Assembly: GCF_000283155.1 (NCBI RefSeq)
Contig: NW_004454178.1
Span: 8,413,338-8,477,337 of the forward strand
Length of the DNA stretch: 64,000 nucleotides
Source of the DNA: Ceratotherium simum simum
Lineage: Eukaryota; Chordata; Mammalia; Perissodactyla; Rhinocerotidae
Direction of reading: 5' to 3'
The notes under the pieces were generated by a model that ran no database searches, was not told the DNA's origin, and was given only the letters and a program-made list of their open reading frames with translations. Both the position numbers and the translations under genes were made by a program. Positions 24,040 to 35,326 of this stretch are shown piece after piece; within the stretch, counting starts at the first letter, position 1; each line of letters begins with the position of its first letter.

Positions 24040-24275
24040 TAGTCGGGGTAGCGGCAGCAGCCGTCAACAGGGCCGAGCACCTTTCTAAGCGCTTTATAAT
24101 ATAGACTCGCGTAATCCACATGACAACGCTATGCAGTGGGTGCTCTCATTGTCCCCATTTTACAGATGCTGAAACTGAGATCCAGTGGGATTAAATAACT
24201 TGCCCAAAGTCTACAACCAGTAAGTGACATGGCTGGGATCCTGACTCCAACAGCCCTCTCAACTCTACAGCTCCC
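24040..24275 (-). repeat. MIR SINE
   Basis: GCACCTTTCTAAGCGCTTTA, CCCCATTTTACAGATGCTGA and CAACCAGTAAGTGACATGGC in antisense MIR order. Confidence 0.85.
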
Positions 24276-24799
24276 ACAGGACCATGGCAGTAGTTTGGAG
24301 CGTTGCCTGGTGCTGTCAGTGAAGATGATGAGGAGGAGATAACCTAGAGAGACCTTAAGGAGGTAGTCTCTGTGGAGAGGAAGGGCGAGGGGAGTGTGAG
24401 GGGCGTGCCTGCTTCCAGCTTGGGCAGAGGAGCAGAAGGGAGGACGCTCAGGAGGAGGAGGATATGTGTCGGGGAATTCCGTGAGACCAATTTTCCACAT
24501 GTTCAGTGTGTGGCCCCTGTGGGACCCCAGGGGGGAGTTCAGAAGGTAATTGCATGTAGGAGTTTGAACTTAGGAGAGAAGCTGGGAACTGTGGGAGTAG
24601 GAGACACCGGCACATTTGGGTGATAGCTGAAGCCAAGGAGGCAGGTGGGCTGGCATAGGGAGAGCGGGTAGAGAAGAGGACCCAGGCAGAACCTCCAGGT
24701 TTGAGGAATGAATTGAGAAATAAAGCAGTAAAAGTGCCCAGAGAGGTTCAGGAGAGATAAGGAGAGAATGGAGTCAGCGGGATCCATTGATGCAAAGAT

Positions 24800-25290
24800 C
24801 CAATAGGGTAAGACCTGAACAGTAACCATTTCACCATAAATAAAGCTAAAAAGCAAATAGCAGGCTGGGAGAAAATATTTTAATGTAATCGACAGATATG
24901 AGACAATACAAGTATGGAGGGTCACAGGCCCTTTTATAAACTGATGGTGGGAGAGTAAACTCTTTGGAGAGCAATGTTGTAGTATTTATCAAAATTTAAA
25001 CATGCACAGATATGACCCAGCAAAATTACACCAAAGCTACGGAAATACTCGTCCAAGTTCCCAAAGACCTACTTCCAAAGATGCTCATAGCAAGAACCTA
25101 AATATTCATCTACAAGTTAATTATCAAATAAATCATGATACACCCTTACCATGGACCATTATGTTGTCACTGAAAAGAGTAAGATGGATCTATATGTACT
25201 GATGTGAAACAGGTCTACGATACCTTGTTAAGGTGCAGAACAAAATAACTAGTTGAATATCATTTTTATTAAGGAAAGAAAACATGTTTG
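24800..25290 (+). repeat. Old L1 3' fragment
   Basis: Diverged L1 text in sense order: GGCTGGGAGAAAATATTTTA, TAAACTGATGGTGGGAGAGT, AAACATGCACAGATATGACC, CCTAAATATTCATCTACAAG. Confidence 0.6.
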
Positions 25291-25296
25291 TACAGG

Positions 25297-26078
25297 CATA
25301 TGCTTTATAACAATGTTTCTGTCAAGGACAGACTGCATATACAATGGTGGTCCCATAAGATTAGTACCATACAGCCTAGGTATGTAGTAGGCTGTACCAT
25401 CTAGGTTGTATAAGTACTGTAAGGGAGGAAGAAATTTTCCTCTACTCTTCTAGATTCTTCTGGCTGGTCTAAGAATTAAATTGACATGAGACAGATTAAC
25501 AGGAGAAAAACAAACAAAAGTTTAATAACGTATACACGGGAGAAACCCAGGAAAACCAAGTAACTTGCCAAAATGGTGGAAGCCTTCACCTTAAATACCA
25601 TCCTCAACTAAAGACAAAAGAAAATGTTGGGGGTGGGGAAAGTCAGGACTTCAAACAGAAGGAATGCAATTCACAGGTAGGTGAAAAAGAGCAAATGTTT
25701 GGAAAACAAGTGTTTGTCCACACAGAAACAGAAGAACACAGAGGGGAGCCCAACAAACAGGTTTTTCTAGGTTCCTCCCTGTCTACCATCCAGTTCGTGT
25801 TGTGCTAAGGTAATAGCTCGCTTCCTGAGACAGGTTTTTTATCCGAATTCTTTTAGGCAGTTAAGGGGGAGGTAACAAGAAAAACCTGCTGAGTCTTTTG
25901 TTTCCTAAAAATAATCAGCCTAAGGTAATCCTCATCTTAAAGAGACACATTTTGGGGTGGGAAATTTTGTTTCCCCTTCAGTACACTCTGTGATTTTCGC
26001 ACAAGGACAAAATCGCCTAATGCCGCCTTTCTCAGAACGTATCCCCATCATTAAGCGACATATGATTATATATGCGTG
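25297..26078. mobile_element. Tigger-like (pogo family) DNA transposon, split by a solo LTR
   Basis: The left part (CAATGGTGGTCCCATAAGAT, GTAGGCTGTACCATCTAGGT) and right part (ACACTCTGTGATTTTCGCAC, GAACGTATCCCCATCATTAA, GCGACATATGATTATA) belong to one familiar mammalian DNA transposon. The halves rejoin across the LTR once one GTAC is removed. The family name is from memory and should be treated as provisional. Confidence 0.6.
25418..25980 (-). mobile_element. Solo LTR of a class I endogenous retrovirus
   Basis: A 563-base element that begins TG and ends CA and is flanked on both sides by the 4-base direct repeat GTAC (25414-25417 and 25981-25984). A 4-base duplication is usual for class I ERVs. 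Read on the minus strand it has a TATA-like TATTTAAGG near 25595 and an ATTAAA polyadenylation signal near 25525, in the right order for U3-R-U5. No internal retroviral genes adjoin it, so it is a recombined solo LTR. Confidence 0.8.
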
Positions 26079-26900
26079 GGGAAAAGTCTGGAAGGTGTAC
26101 ACAAGAAATGAGTGAACGGGGGGGTGGAAGGAAACCTTTCAGGTTTTACTTTATATGCTTTTGTATCACCTATGTTCTTTACAATATGCATGCTTTATTT
26201 TTATATTAAAGCAGTTGTATTTAAGAAAAGGGTTTATTGGGTTTAGCAACCCAGAGGTCATTGGTAACCTTGGCAAAAGCTGTTTCAGCAGAGCCTGGGA
26301 CGGAAGCCAGTTGCAGTGGGCTGGCCAGAGAACAAGAAGGGGCCAAGTGGAGACAGCAGCTGCTCACTGCTTTTTCAAGAAGTTTGCCTGTGAAAAGGAA
26401 ACCAGCAGAAAGCAGTAGCAAAAGGAGTCCTAGAACAGACGGAGGGAGAGAAAGACATAAGCAAGCTGAGAGAGAGAGATGTTTGAGGGGCGGAGGCAGG
26501 ATCCCCAAGGATGTGAGAGGCAGTGGGTCCCACAGCCAGAGGCAAGAAGTTACCAGAAAGAGAAGGAGAGACACTTCTCCCACCGACCCTAGAAGGAAGG
26601 AAGAAAGTGTGCGTGCAAATTCAGGCAAGTCTATCGGCTGGGGCCTGGGGTTGCCTGCATCTTCCTTGCAAAGAAGGTGCAGGTTCAAAACGCTCAGAGA
26701 CACAGGGGGACTAGGCCAACCCCCACCTTCAGACTGGCAGGCCCCGCCAGAAGCCATTAGAGAGGGAGGCGTGAAAATCCCTAGGGCTCGTTGCAGAATC
26801 ACCAGGTGGAGCGCTGGCCTGGAGTCAGAGTCCCAGGACTGACGTCATTGCTCCTCCGTGGGGACACCTCCCCTGGTGAGCCTCCCAGATTTCCCCCTTG
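26079..26900. other. Intergenic, no gene recognised
   Basis: Open frames on both strands at 26220-26842 have no recognisable motif. The sequence near 26255-26400 (GAGGTCATTGGTAACCTTGG, GTGGAGACAGCAGC) looks like the distal part of the same old repeat as at 9400-9980. Confidence 0.5.
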
Positions 26901-26949
26901 GCAGCCTGAGTCAGAAGTTTCCCCATATATGCTGTTTCACTTTTTTCCG

Positions 26950-27036
26950 ACAGCCCTGACTGCCAGCACACCCTGAGTCACAGCGGAGGTGTCGGTGGCA
27001 CTCCAATAACGAGAGCAGCCGGAGTGGCAACCACAG
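26950..27036 (+). other. CXCR2: Candidate CXCR2 5' untranslated exon 1
   Basis: A TATA-like CCATATATGCTG at 26924-26935 is followed by unique sequence ending CAACCACAG at 27036 and a strong donor GTAGGTGAG. The place, about 7 kb upstream of the coding exon, suits a leader exon. There is no transcript evidence, and the start is a guess from the TATA-like word. Confidence 0.35.
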
Positions 27037-27229
27037 GTAGGTGAGCCGTTCAGTCTTCGGGCTGCTGGGGGCATATTTCTGATGGAAAGAACTTGGAAAT
27101 GTCAGTCTCCTCCTCTGAGTTCCCTAAGAACTGAGGTGATGAATTGCAGAAGTTTAGAGCTAAAGATAACTAAGTCTTCACCTAGACAGCCCAGCACAAA
27201 AGACCTTTCTGCAATGATGGAAATGTTCT

Positions 27230-27350
27230 ATATCTACACTGTCCAATATGGTAGCCACTAGTCACAGGTGGCTATTGAGCACTTGAAATGGGGCTGGTAC
27301 GACTGAGGAATTAAATTTTTTATTTTATTCTAATTAATTTAAATGTAAGT
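27230..27350. mobile_element. Inverted-repeat DNA transposon fragment (same family as 18095-18260)
   Basis: ACTGTCCAATATGGTAGCCA followed by CTAGTCACAGGTGGCTATTG, with only one end preserved. Confidence 0.6.
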
Positions 27351-27654
27351 AGCTAAAGATCTAGAACAATCTCATTTTCCAAGTCCCAGAGAGAAACGAC
27401 TTGTCCAAGCTCACTCTGACCATAACAGGATTGGAAGCTGGTTCTTTATTTCCCCCACCACCTGTATGCCTGTGGTGGGCTCAGTGGAAGTGAAATCAGC
27501 CTAATGAAAATAAAGTGGACAAGCTAGAAAATGTCAGATTCTGGGCCCTCCTTTCTACACCTTGTATTCAGTTGTCTGGGACAGACAGGTACCTAGCAGA
27601 GCTCAGAAACCCGAGGCTGGGATCCAGTGCCTTGTTCTGGTGGGCAGAATACAG

Positions 27655-27810
27655 GATTTGAGGTCAGGTAAAAAAAATTTCTTAAAACCCAGTTCGTCTG
27701 TGTCACTCTAGGTAAGTTGCTTAACTCTCAGTTTTAGTTTCCTCATTTAGAAAGTGCATACTTCATGGGTGGTTGTAAGGATTAATGATATGAATTCTGG
27801 AATGTACTTT
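27655..27810 (+). repeat. MIR SINE
   Basis: 'GTGTCACTCTAGGTAAGTTGC', TTTAGTTTCCTCATTTAGAA and GGTTGTAAGGATTAATGATA in MIR order. Confidence 0.8.
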
Positions 27811-27984
27811 TCCCAGAAGTAGATCCTACTTGGTACTTACCATCACGGCTAATTGACTATTGCTATCCAGGTCAGAGCAAATTAAGACGTATGTGGAAGT
27901 CAGGCTGGCAAGCCGATCGGCTGCTTTCCCTTGCTTGGGGATGCATGCTATTGGTAGATAAACTATGTCAGTAACCACGATCAT

Positions 27985-28190
27985 GACAATAAATGCTAAC
28001 ATCGCGCTTTACATGTCTTAAGTGCTTTACGGGCAATCCCTCCTTTCAACCTCAGCACCACCCAGTGGGTTAGATTCTATCATCGGCCTCAGTTTACAGA
28101 TGAGTACACTGACACTCAGAAAAACAGGTCACTTGCCCAGAGTTGCTCAGTTTGCAAGGTTCTTAACCACCGCACTCATCCGCCTCTCTC
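27985..28190 (-). repeat. MIR SINE
   Basis: TTAAGTGCTTTACGGGCAAT, CAGTTTACAGATGAGTACAC and ACTTGCCCAGAGTTGCTCAG: antisense MIR. Confidence 0.75.
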
Positions 28191-29029
28191 TGTGTGTATT
28201 GAGCCTCTGGTTTTAGCATCACCTGGGCGGGAGTCATCACATTCTTCTCCAACGTGAGCAAGAGAGGAGTTGACAAAGACTACATTTGCTAAACAGTTGG
28301 GCTCGAAGGTTCTTTCCTTGGGCAAGGCAGGTTAGGTGAGTTTGCAGAGGCTTGGAGTACGCTGTGGAACTTGGGCGGCATGGAGCAAGAGGCTAGGGTA
28401 AGGAGGAGAGGAAGGGATCAAGGCATTGTTCGCTGGGTGAGGGCTTGCTCGGGAGCGGTGAATTCATGCTCGCTGCTCTCCCTGTATTTATCCTTTCAGT
28501 TGTAATCAATAGCAAATGTGACAAAATATACGCTTAGTGTCCCTCAATACTGTTCTCAAAAATGTGTGTGGACTTGGGTGGGATTTTAACTTTCACCAAA
28601 GGGCTTTCTTTCCAAATTAGATGGTCTTGGCTCCAAAGGTGGTAGCTCCTACAGAACCAATGCCAAGTGTACAAGCCGAGAAAGAGCAGAGTGCCCTACG
28701 AGGGGTTCATGGTCAGAGCAGATGGCTGGGGAGTGAAGCAAAAGACAAGGAGAGGTCGAAGGGGGCCCCTACTTGGGTGGGGGTTCTCAAAGGGACATGG
28801 CTTGGAGAAGGAATCTGTGAGGCTTTAAGGATTCCCGGGGTGGGTGGGGTGGAGACAAGAGGCATTGGGTGCTGGAAGGAAAGCTGCCAGGCTTGCCAGA
28901 AGCTCAAGTTCCATCTCTGTTGTCTCCCTGAGCTGTTCCCCTTTGAGATATGAAAGACGTCCTAGAACAGCGGCGCTGCTGGATAGTAAGCACGGAGAAG
29001 CCAGAGGTGTGGGGAGAGTCCGACAGGTC

Positions 29030-29160
29030 AGTGGAAAGAGGCAGGGGTTGCTGAGATCAGGGCAAAGATGGGAGAAATCTGTGTGGTCCTGGGCAAACCA
29101 CTTCCTTTGCGAGGGCCTCAGTTTCCTCATCCGTGAAACGGCAAGATTGGTTACAAACGC
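29030..29160 (+). repeat. MIR SINE
   Basis: GTGTGGTCCTGGGCAAACCA followed by CTCAGTTTCCTCATCCGTGA. Confidence 0.75.
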
Positions 29161-29317
29161 CATAGGTCCTTTCCCAGTATGAGCTCCACCTATCCTAAAA
29201 ATGACTCCTATCGAAGAGATGATCTGGGAATTAATTATTCAAATTATCAAAAGCATATCGAACTCTCAGGGGCTCCACCCCAGCATTGAGCAATCTAATC
29301 CACATCACTTCCTTCAG

Positions 29318-29397
29318 TGTGTGCTCAGCACCACCGCCCTTGCAGTCAGGCACTGTCCTCCTGGAGGTGGCCTATATGTGAAGAGCCCAGAGTCCCG
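29318..29397 (+). other. CXCR2: Candidate CXCR2 5' untranslated exon 2
   Basis: An 80-base unique segment bounded by an acceptor-like CACTTCCTTCAG and a strong donor CCG/GTAAGT. It sits between the candidate exon 1 and the CXCR2 coding exon. Prediction from splice-site words only. Confidence 0.3.
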
Positions 29398-29830
29398 GTA
29401 AGTTGTGGAGCCCCCGCCCCTCCCACCATCCAGAGTGTCTCTGTCCTCTGTCCACCTTGACATCCACCCTCCATTTATCCCAGCATCTATCCCCGCCCTG
29501 GTGGGCCTCGCCCACACCCCTCGGTCTCTTCATTCTCTCTCTTCAGGCCTCCCTAACGCCAGATAGAGAGCCTTGCGTCTCTTCCCTACCCTCTTCTTCA
29601 ACAATCACTCAGGGCAACTCACTGCCCACCTCCTTCCCTTCCCGACTCAGCCAGCTCTCTCTGCTTTGGCCTGGACTGGGGCTGAGGAAGGGCCACACAC
29701 TGACCCTTGAGTCCCTCCACCCCTCTGTCAAACGCAAATATGTGTGGGTTATATTTATAGAGAGAAAGAATACTGGAATTGTATTAAAATGATGGTTTGA
29801 ATTTTTTGTGGTTGTTAAAAAGATAGCCTT

Positions 29831-30145
29831 GGGGGCCGGCCCATGGCTTAGCGGTTAAGTGCTCGCGCTCCACTACTGGCGGCCTGGGGTTCAGATAACG
29901 GGCGCACACCGATTCACTACTTGTCCGGCCATGCTGAGGCGGCGTCCCACACACAGCAACTAGAAGGATGTGCAGCTATGACGTACAACTATCTACTGGG
30001 GCTTTGGGGGAAAAAAAAAAAAAAAAGAAGGAGGATTGGCAATAGATGTTAGCTCAGGGCCAGTCTTCCTCAGCAAAAAAAGAGGAGGATTAGCATGGAT
30101 GTTAGCTCAGGGCTGATCTTCCTCAAAAAAAAAAAAAAAAAAAAA
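29831..30145 (+). mobile_element. ERE SINE
   Basis: Head GGGCCGGCCCATGGCTTAGC, long body with CTATCTACTGGGGCTTTGGG, two TTAGCTCAGGGC tail blocks and a poly(A). Target duplication AAAAAGATAGCCTT on both sides. Confidence 0.95.
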
Positions 30146-30513
30146 GATAGCCTTAAATATTTGACATCTTATACACGTGCCTGTTCCGTAGTATTTTCAT
30201 GAAATATATTAGAATCATCCCATCCACAAAGTTTCTGAATTACCATGAGTCATTAAGCGGCTGGCGAGTTTGCTCAATGAGTCACTCTCCTGCTTGGTTC
30301 TGGAGAACCTGACTGGGTGATCTGTAGGGGCCAACCAGTTCTAGGATGTTTGGTTTATCACTCCTGCAATGGCTGTTTCTTTCATTCTGGGCTGAAGGAA
30401 TAGCAAAGAAAGCAATGCACAAAACATCAAACAACAGAAGTGAATGATATACAGGTTGACTTAATGATATCTCAAGGACTTAGCTTACAAATATATTTAA
30501 TATATGAAGCGTG

Positions 30514-31160
30514 ATTTTTTTTTTTTTTTGGTGTCAAATGATCCTTTATTGAAACATTTTCCTTTGTGGTTCCTGACTAGCTGGGCATTCCACTGCATCA
30601 TTGTTGACGTCATCTATGATGTCATGAGGGTGGTAGCCATCAACACGGCAGCCCACCGACTGGGCAGACCCCTGGATCTCTTTAATGGTTCCAGAGAGTT
30701 CTCTAGCTAAAGATGGGTGCCGCATCTGTCAGGCAATGTTGACAATCTCATCAAAAGTGATGGTTCCACTGTGCTCAATGTTTTTCCGCTTCTTTCTGTC
30801 TCTTGGTGGGTCCTTGAGTCCTTGGATGATCAAGGCAGAGGCAGAAGGCACCACCTTGGTCTGGGCCCGTCTGTTCTGAGTGGTCAGTCTCACTGTTATC
30901 CTTCGACTTTTCCAATCACTGGTTGCCTCGGCAATGTCATCACCCACCTTTTTTGGAGACAGACCCGGGGCCAATCTTGGGGTCCAGGGCAGACGTGTCA
31001 CCGACTTCCCTCTGGTGCATCTCAAGTGTAGAACGTTGATCTCGTTGGGGTTGAACTTAGGCAACATGGTGGAGGTGGCCTGTGTCGGATGAACCACATT
31101 CGAGATGACTGAAGAAAGTTGCACCTTGGCCTCCTCTGAGCTGAAAGCCCAAAGCCGAGG
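30514..31160 (-). pseudogene. RPL12P: RPL12 processed pseudogene
   Basis: On the minus strand an intronless copy of the 60S ribosomal protein L12 mRNA: 5' UTR from about 31160, start codon at about 31065 ([10 protein letters not shown]), [14 protein letters not shown], a long match through [13 protein letters not shown], then a CGA-to-TGA stop and in-frame continuation [18 protein letters not shown] to VECPAS. The region before LSPKKV is frame-shifted. A poly(T) at 30514-30529 is the retroposed poly(A) tail. GTGATTTTTT occurs at both ends and may be the target duplication. Not functional. Confidence 0.93.
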
Positions 31161-31224
31161 TGTGATTTTTTATTTAAGAAGAAGGTCTGTAGACTGGAAA
31201 TAGTGCATGGAGCCCTTCACACTT

Positions 31225-31430
31225 AGCTGGCCTCCTGGCTGTAGCACTTACAGGCTGTGTGACCACAGGCTGGTGTGTGAGCCTCTCGGTGCCTGTCTTC
31301 TCAGAGGCTACTCATATCTATGTGTAACGATCGAGGAAGATCAGGGACCTGAGAGGCACAAAGCAGATCTCAGATGTGTCATCTCCTTTCCCTTAGTTTC
31401 TCCCTTTAACTGTCAAAACATCCTCTCTAG
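31225..31430 (+). repeat. MIR-like fragment
   Basis: GTAGCACTTACAGGCTGTGT followed by GACCACAGGCTGG resembles a sense MIR core; weakly conserved. Confidence 0.45.
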
Positions 31431-31439
31431 AAACCGGTA

Positions 31440-32375
31440 AATTAAAAAAACAAACAAACAACAAGATGTCACTCTCCACCCAGTGGGGGGAGGTCATTGC
31501 CTGGAACTGGTTCTCTTTCCTGAGTTCTCTGCCTTCTGTCCCGACTTGCGTGGTCTCCCTCTGGACCCTCAAGCTGATCCTTCATGCCAAGGAGCGTGAG
31601 CCCACCCCCAGCACAGCCAAGCACTGGATTATCCAGAATGAGGACTTCTCTGCGAAACACGCTAGGCTGCTGCTGCCTCTTCTGGTGGGGCAGTTTCTGA
31701 GGCTGCCCCAGCCTTGCCTTCTCACAGCCGATTCTCATGAATGTAGGGTTCTGCTCTCTATGGGCTCAAGCTCTCTGCACCCATCATGCTCTGCACCCAC
31801 TCTCAAAGGTGGGTCATCTCTTAGGTCACTGGTTCCCTTAAGAGCTTCTCTGCTCCCAGAGTGACCCACCCTTGACCTCGTGACTTCATTGAACCCTGGG
31901 CCTCTGAGCAGACTTGCTCTAACCGTGGGACTGCACAGCCAGTGGCTTCCTGCAGATTTTGCTGACAACACTGGCAGAGCCAGCTCTACTATCCACCTCT
32001 CCCACTGTCACCCCATCCTCCCAGCTAGAGAGGGCCCCACCCTCATCATCATCACATCTTTCTAGGTTCATGGACTGACCGAATCTGCTTTGTCTGTGGT
32101 CTCCCTGTGCCGAGAAGGCAGTTTATCCAGCCCCCATCATTTAGGGGAGGAAGTAATGCCTTCCCAGGAAGGTGAAGGCTAAGAAGTCTTTCACTCTGGA
32201 GGAAAAGGGCATTATTTTTCCAGTTTCTCTGAACCCCGTTCGGCTTTCTTCTTTGCTGTGTATGATTGACAGTAACGGACTGTCTTCTGCTAAAGAGAAA
32301 AGCTTCCCGAGACTTTTCTTGTTGTTGATGTTGTTGTTTTAATATTTGTATTTGCTTTGCAAGGCTATACACCTT
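31440..32375. other. CXCR2 upstream region, nothing recognised
   Basis: Unique-looking sequence; no conserved exon or clear repeat seen. Confidence 0.4.
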
Positions 32376-32379
32376 TGGT

Positions 32380-33100
32380 TAATCTTTTTTTAAATTGAGA
32401 TGTAATTCACACAACCATAAAAGTCACTCATTCACAGTATACAACTCGGTGGTTTTCAGTATATGCACAAAGTTACACAACCATCACTACTGTCGAATTC
32501 TAGGACAGTTTTCATCACCCCGAAAAGAAACCCTGTGCTCATTAACATCTGCCTGCCCCCAGCACCTGGCCACCACAATCTACTTTCTGTCTTGCCCTAT
32601 TTGCCTATTCTGGAGATTTCACATGCATGGAATCATACAATAGGAAGCCCATTGTGTCTGGCTTTTGTCATTTGGAGTAATTTTTTCAAGGTCCATCCAT
32701 GTTGTAGTGTGTATCATACTTCATTACTTTTTATGGTTGAAAAATATCCCATTGTATGTGTATACCACAATTTGTTTATCCATTCCTCAGTTGATGGACA
32801 TTTGAATTGTTTCCACTTTTTGGCTATTAAGCTGCTATGAATATTCACGTACAAGTTTTTGTGAGGACATACGTTTTCAATTCTCCTGGGTATATATCTA
32901 GGAGTGGAATTGCTGGGTCTTGTGGGAACTCTATATTTAACTTTTTGAACAACTGCTGCACTGTTTTCCAAGGCAGCTGTATCATTTTACATTCCCGTCG
33001 GCAATGTATGAGGGGTCCAATTTCTTCACATCCTCGTCAACATCCTTATTGTCCATCTTTTCTTATTATGATCACCCTAGTGAGTGTAAAGTAATTACTT
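32380..33100 (-). repeat. L1 3' end, antisense
   Basis: AATTGAGATGTAATTCACAC, TCATCACCCCGAAAAGAAAC, CCATTGTATGTGTATACCAC, TAGGAGTGGAATTGCTGGGT: reverse complement of L1 ORF2 end and 3' UTR, about 720 bases. Confidence 0.9.
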
Positions 33101-34236
33101 TATGTTTTTTCTTTAACACTGGGCTCCATTTTGAGGTGGGTTACAAACTCGCATATGGTCACACCACGGTCCTATGGCATGATGGTGATATATTTTGTGG
33201 TTCAAAAAGAAGCTAATTCAGTAGTTACTTTAGTTTACTTCCTCTTTGAAAACAGGGATAATATTTCAGAGTGGCAGCAGCTTCCCCCAGAAGCTCCCCC
33301 CATAACAAGGGCAGAGCCAACAGAGGTGGGTTGACCTGGGGGTAGTCTAGGGGTGCTGAGGAGTCAGGGATGGATGAAGGCACACACTGGCAGGACAGGA
33401 AGGGTCCCCACCAGGACTGAAAAGCCACCAAAACAAGAGTAGTGTGTCCCCACCTCTTTTCTCTGCTCCCTGCTGTCCCTCCCTCTTGTGGGGGAGCATA
33501 CTGGCTTTCTCTGCTCACCCCTGCCCAGAACTGCCAAGATAATCTGTTACACTTCCACCCACTTGAAGAATCAGTCCATCAGCCACCTACTTATGATTTT
33601 TAATATATTTTTTCAAACTACGTCAATACTTCTGCATCCTGAGAGGAAAATGCTGGGCCACACTAACTGAGCAAACTCTCTTCTAAACTTGAGCATCCTG
33701 AAACTATGCTACGATCGCTCAAACTGCTTTTCCAGAACGCTTCTTTTCAAATCACTTTCAGAAAGCTGGACAAAGGGATTCCTCTCTCAGCCTTATAGTC
33801 AAACCTTGATCTTTTTCTGGATGTCCCATGAGATTTTGGGTTTAATTCCGATTGAGGACTGAAGGGTACCTTGTGTTTCTGACATGAAATTCAGCCTCAA
33901 CAATCGGAGATGCTTGCTGTTGAGAGATCCAAGACAGCATGTTCTGTAGGGATTAACCAAAGGGAAGTTTCCACAATGTTCTGGGTGATGGCAATGCTGT
34001 GGATAGTGCTAAGAACCCCTCTCTGACTTTGAAGGGACCTATACTCTTTTTGTGAACTGTACCATTCATCACTAAATGTGTCTCATAACCTTAGGGCCCC
34101 CAACACTTACTGAAGTGAAAGTTACTTCCATGTAGTATACAAGCCTACTCAAAGAATCCTACCTGAGGTTCACTGGCAGACGGGCTAGAATCTGGGGAGA
34201 TTTTATTCTACAGTAACGCTCATCTCTCTCCTCTAG
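33101..34236. other. Sequence just upstream of the CXCR2 coding exon
   Basis: No repeat or exon recognised. It ends in the pyrimidine tract and acceptor CTCTCTCCTCTAG at 34236, so most of it is the last CXCR2 intron. Confidence 0.5.
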
Positions 34237-34261
34237 GCCAAGATTTAAGTTTACCTCCAAT

Positions 34262-35326
34262 ATGGGAGAATTCAACTTCAACGATGTGAACTTGTATGAT
34301 TACGGTAATTACAGTTACAACACTGACCTGCCCATGATTCTACCGGACTCTGCCCCATGCCGGCCAGAAACTCTGGAAGTGAACGTGTACGCCGTGGTCG
34401 TCATCTACACCCTGGTCTTCCTGCTGAGCCTGCTGGGTAACTCGCTGGTGATGCTGGTGGTCTTATACAGCCGGGTCAGCCGCTCTGTCACCGATGTCTA
34501 TCTGCTGAACCTGGCCATAGCCGACCTGCTCTTTGCCCTGACCTTGCCCATCTGGGCAGCCTCCAAGGCAAAGGGCTGGATCTTTGGCACAACCCTGTGC
34601 AAGGTCGTCTCGCTCCTGAAGGAAGTCAACTTCTACAGCGGTATTCTACTGCTGGCCTGCATCAGCGTGGACCGCTACCTGGCCATCGTCCACGCCACAC
34701 GCACGCTGACCCAGAAGCGGAACTGGGTCAAGTTCATATGCTTAGGCATCTGGGCCCTGTCCTTCATTCTGTCTTTGCCCATCCTCCTCTTCCGCAAGGC
34801 CGTCTACCCACCCTATTCCAGCCCAGTCTGCTACGAGGACTTGGGTGCCAACACAACCAAATGGCGGATGGTGATGCGGGTCCTGCCCCAGACCTTCGGC
34901 TTCCTCCTGCCGCTGCTGGTCATGCTGTTCTGCTATGGACTCACCCTGCGCACGCTGTTTCAGGCCCACATGGGGCAGAAGCACCGGGCCATGCGGGTCA
35001 TCTTTGCTGTCGTGCTCGTCTTCCTGCTCTGCTGGCTGCCCTACAACCTGGTCCTGGTCTCAGACACCCTCATGAGGCTCCGGGTCATCAAGGAGACCTG
35101 TGAACGTCGCAACGACATTGGCCGGGCCCTGGATGCCACCGAGATTCTGGGCTTCCTCCACAGCTGCCTCAACCCCCTCATCTACGCTTTCATCGGCCAG
35201 AAGTTTCGCCACGGACTCCTCAAGATCTTGGCCATCCACGGCCTTATCCGCAAGGAGTTCTTGCCCAAGGATAGCAGGCCTTCCTTTGTTGGTTCCTCTT
35301 CGGGGAACACTTCCACCACCCTCTGA
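34262..35326 (+). CDS. CXCR2: CXCR2, C-X-C chemokine receptor type 2
   Basis: 354-residue class A GPCR in one coding exon; the exon opens at 34237 after a CTCTAG acceptor, and ATG has A at -3 and G at +4. It binds ELR+ CXC chemokines (CXCL1-3, 5-8) and signals through Gi and beta-arrestin in neutrophil recruitment (family knowledge). Visible: acidic tyrosine-rich N-terminus with N16-Y-S glycosylation site and C33 (pairs with C280), seven membrane segments, C113-C190 disulfide, DRY 137-139 followed by LAIVHA, CWLP 257-260 in TM6, NPLIY 304-308 in TM7, LLKIL in helix 8, a serine/threonine-rich tail and C-terminal STTL PDZ ligand. The N-terminus, with FNF near the start and NYSY then TLEVN before TM1, is CXCR2-like and distinguishes it from CXCR1. 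From residue 51 on it is almost identical to the CXCR1 gene at 58530. Confidence 0.97.
   Translation: MGEFNFNDVNLYDYGNYSYNTDLPMILPDSAPCRPETLEVNVYAVVVIYTLVFLLSLLGNSLVMLVVLYSRVSRSVTDVYLLNLAIADLLFALTLPIWAASKAKGWIFGTTLCKVVSLLKEVNFYSGILLLACISVDRYLAIVHATRTLTQKRNWVKFICLGIWALSFILSLPILLFRKAVYPPYSSPVCYEDLGANTTKWRMVMRVLPQTFGFLLPLLVMLFCYGLTLRTLFQAHMGQKHRAMRVIFAVVLVFLLCWLPYNLVLVSDTLMRLRVIKETCERRNDIGRALDATEILGFLHSCLNPLIYAFIGQKFRHGLLKILAIHGLIRKEFLPKDSRPSFVGSSSGNTSTTL

Noticed and set aside
25418..25980. Possible intact endogenous retrovirus
   Set aside because: Only one LTR is present and no gag, pol or env sequence adjoins it.
26221..26842. Two opposing open frames of about 200 aa
   Set aside because: No recognisable domain, no Kozak or splice support, and partly within an old repeat.
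20213..34200. Possible ortholog of the human pseudogene CXCR2P1 between RUFY4 and CXCR2
   Set aside because: No sequence resembling a chemokine receptor was seen here on either strand.
34597..35103. 168-aa second-frame open reading frame inside CXCR2 (also at 58753-59259 in CXCR1)
   Set aside because: Shadow of the receptor frame due to high GC at third positions; no independent evidence.
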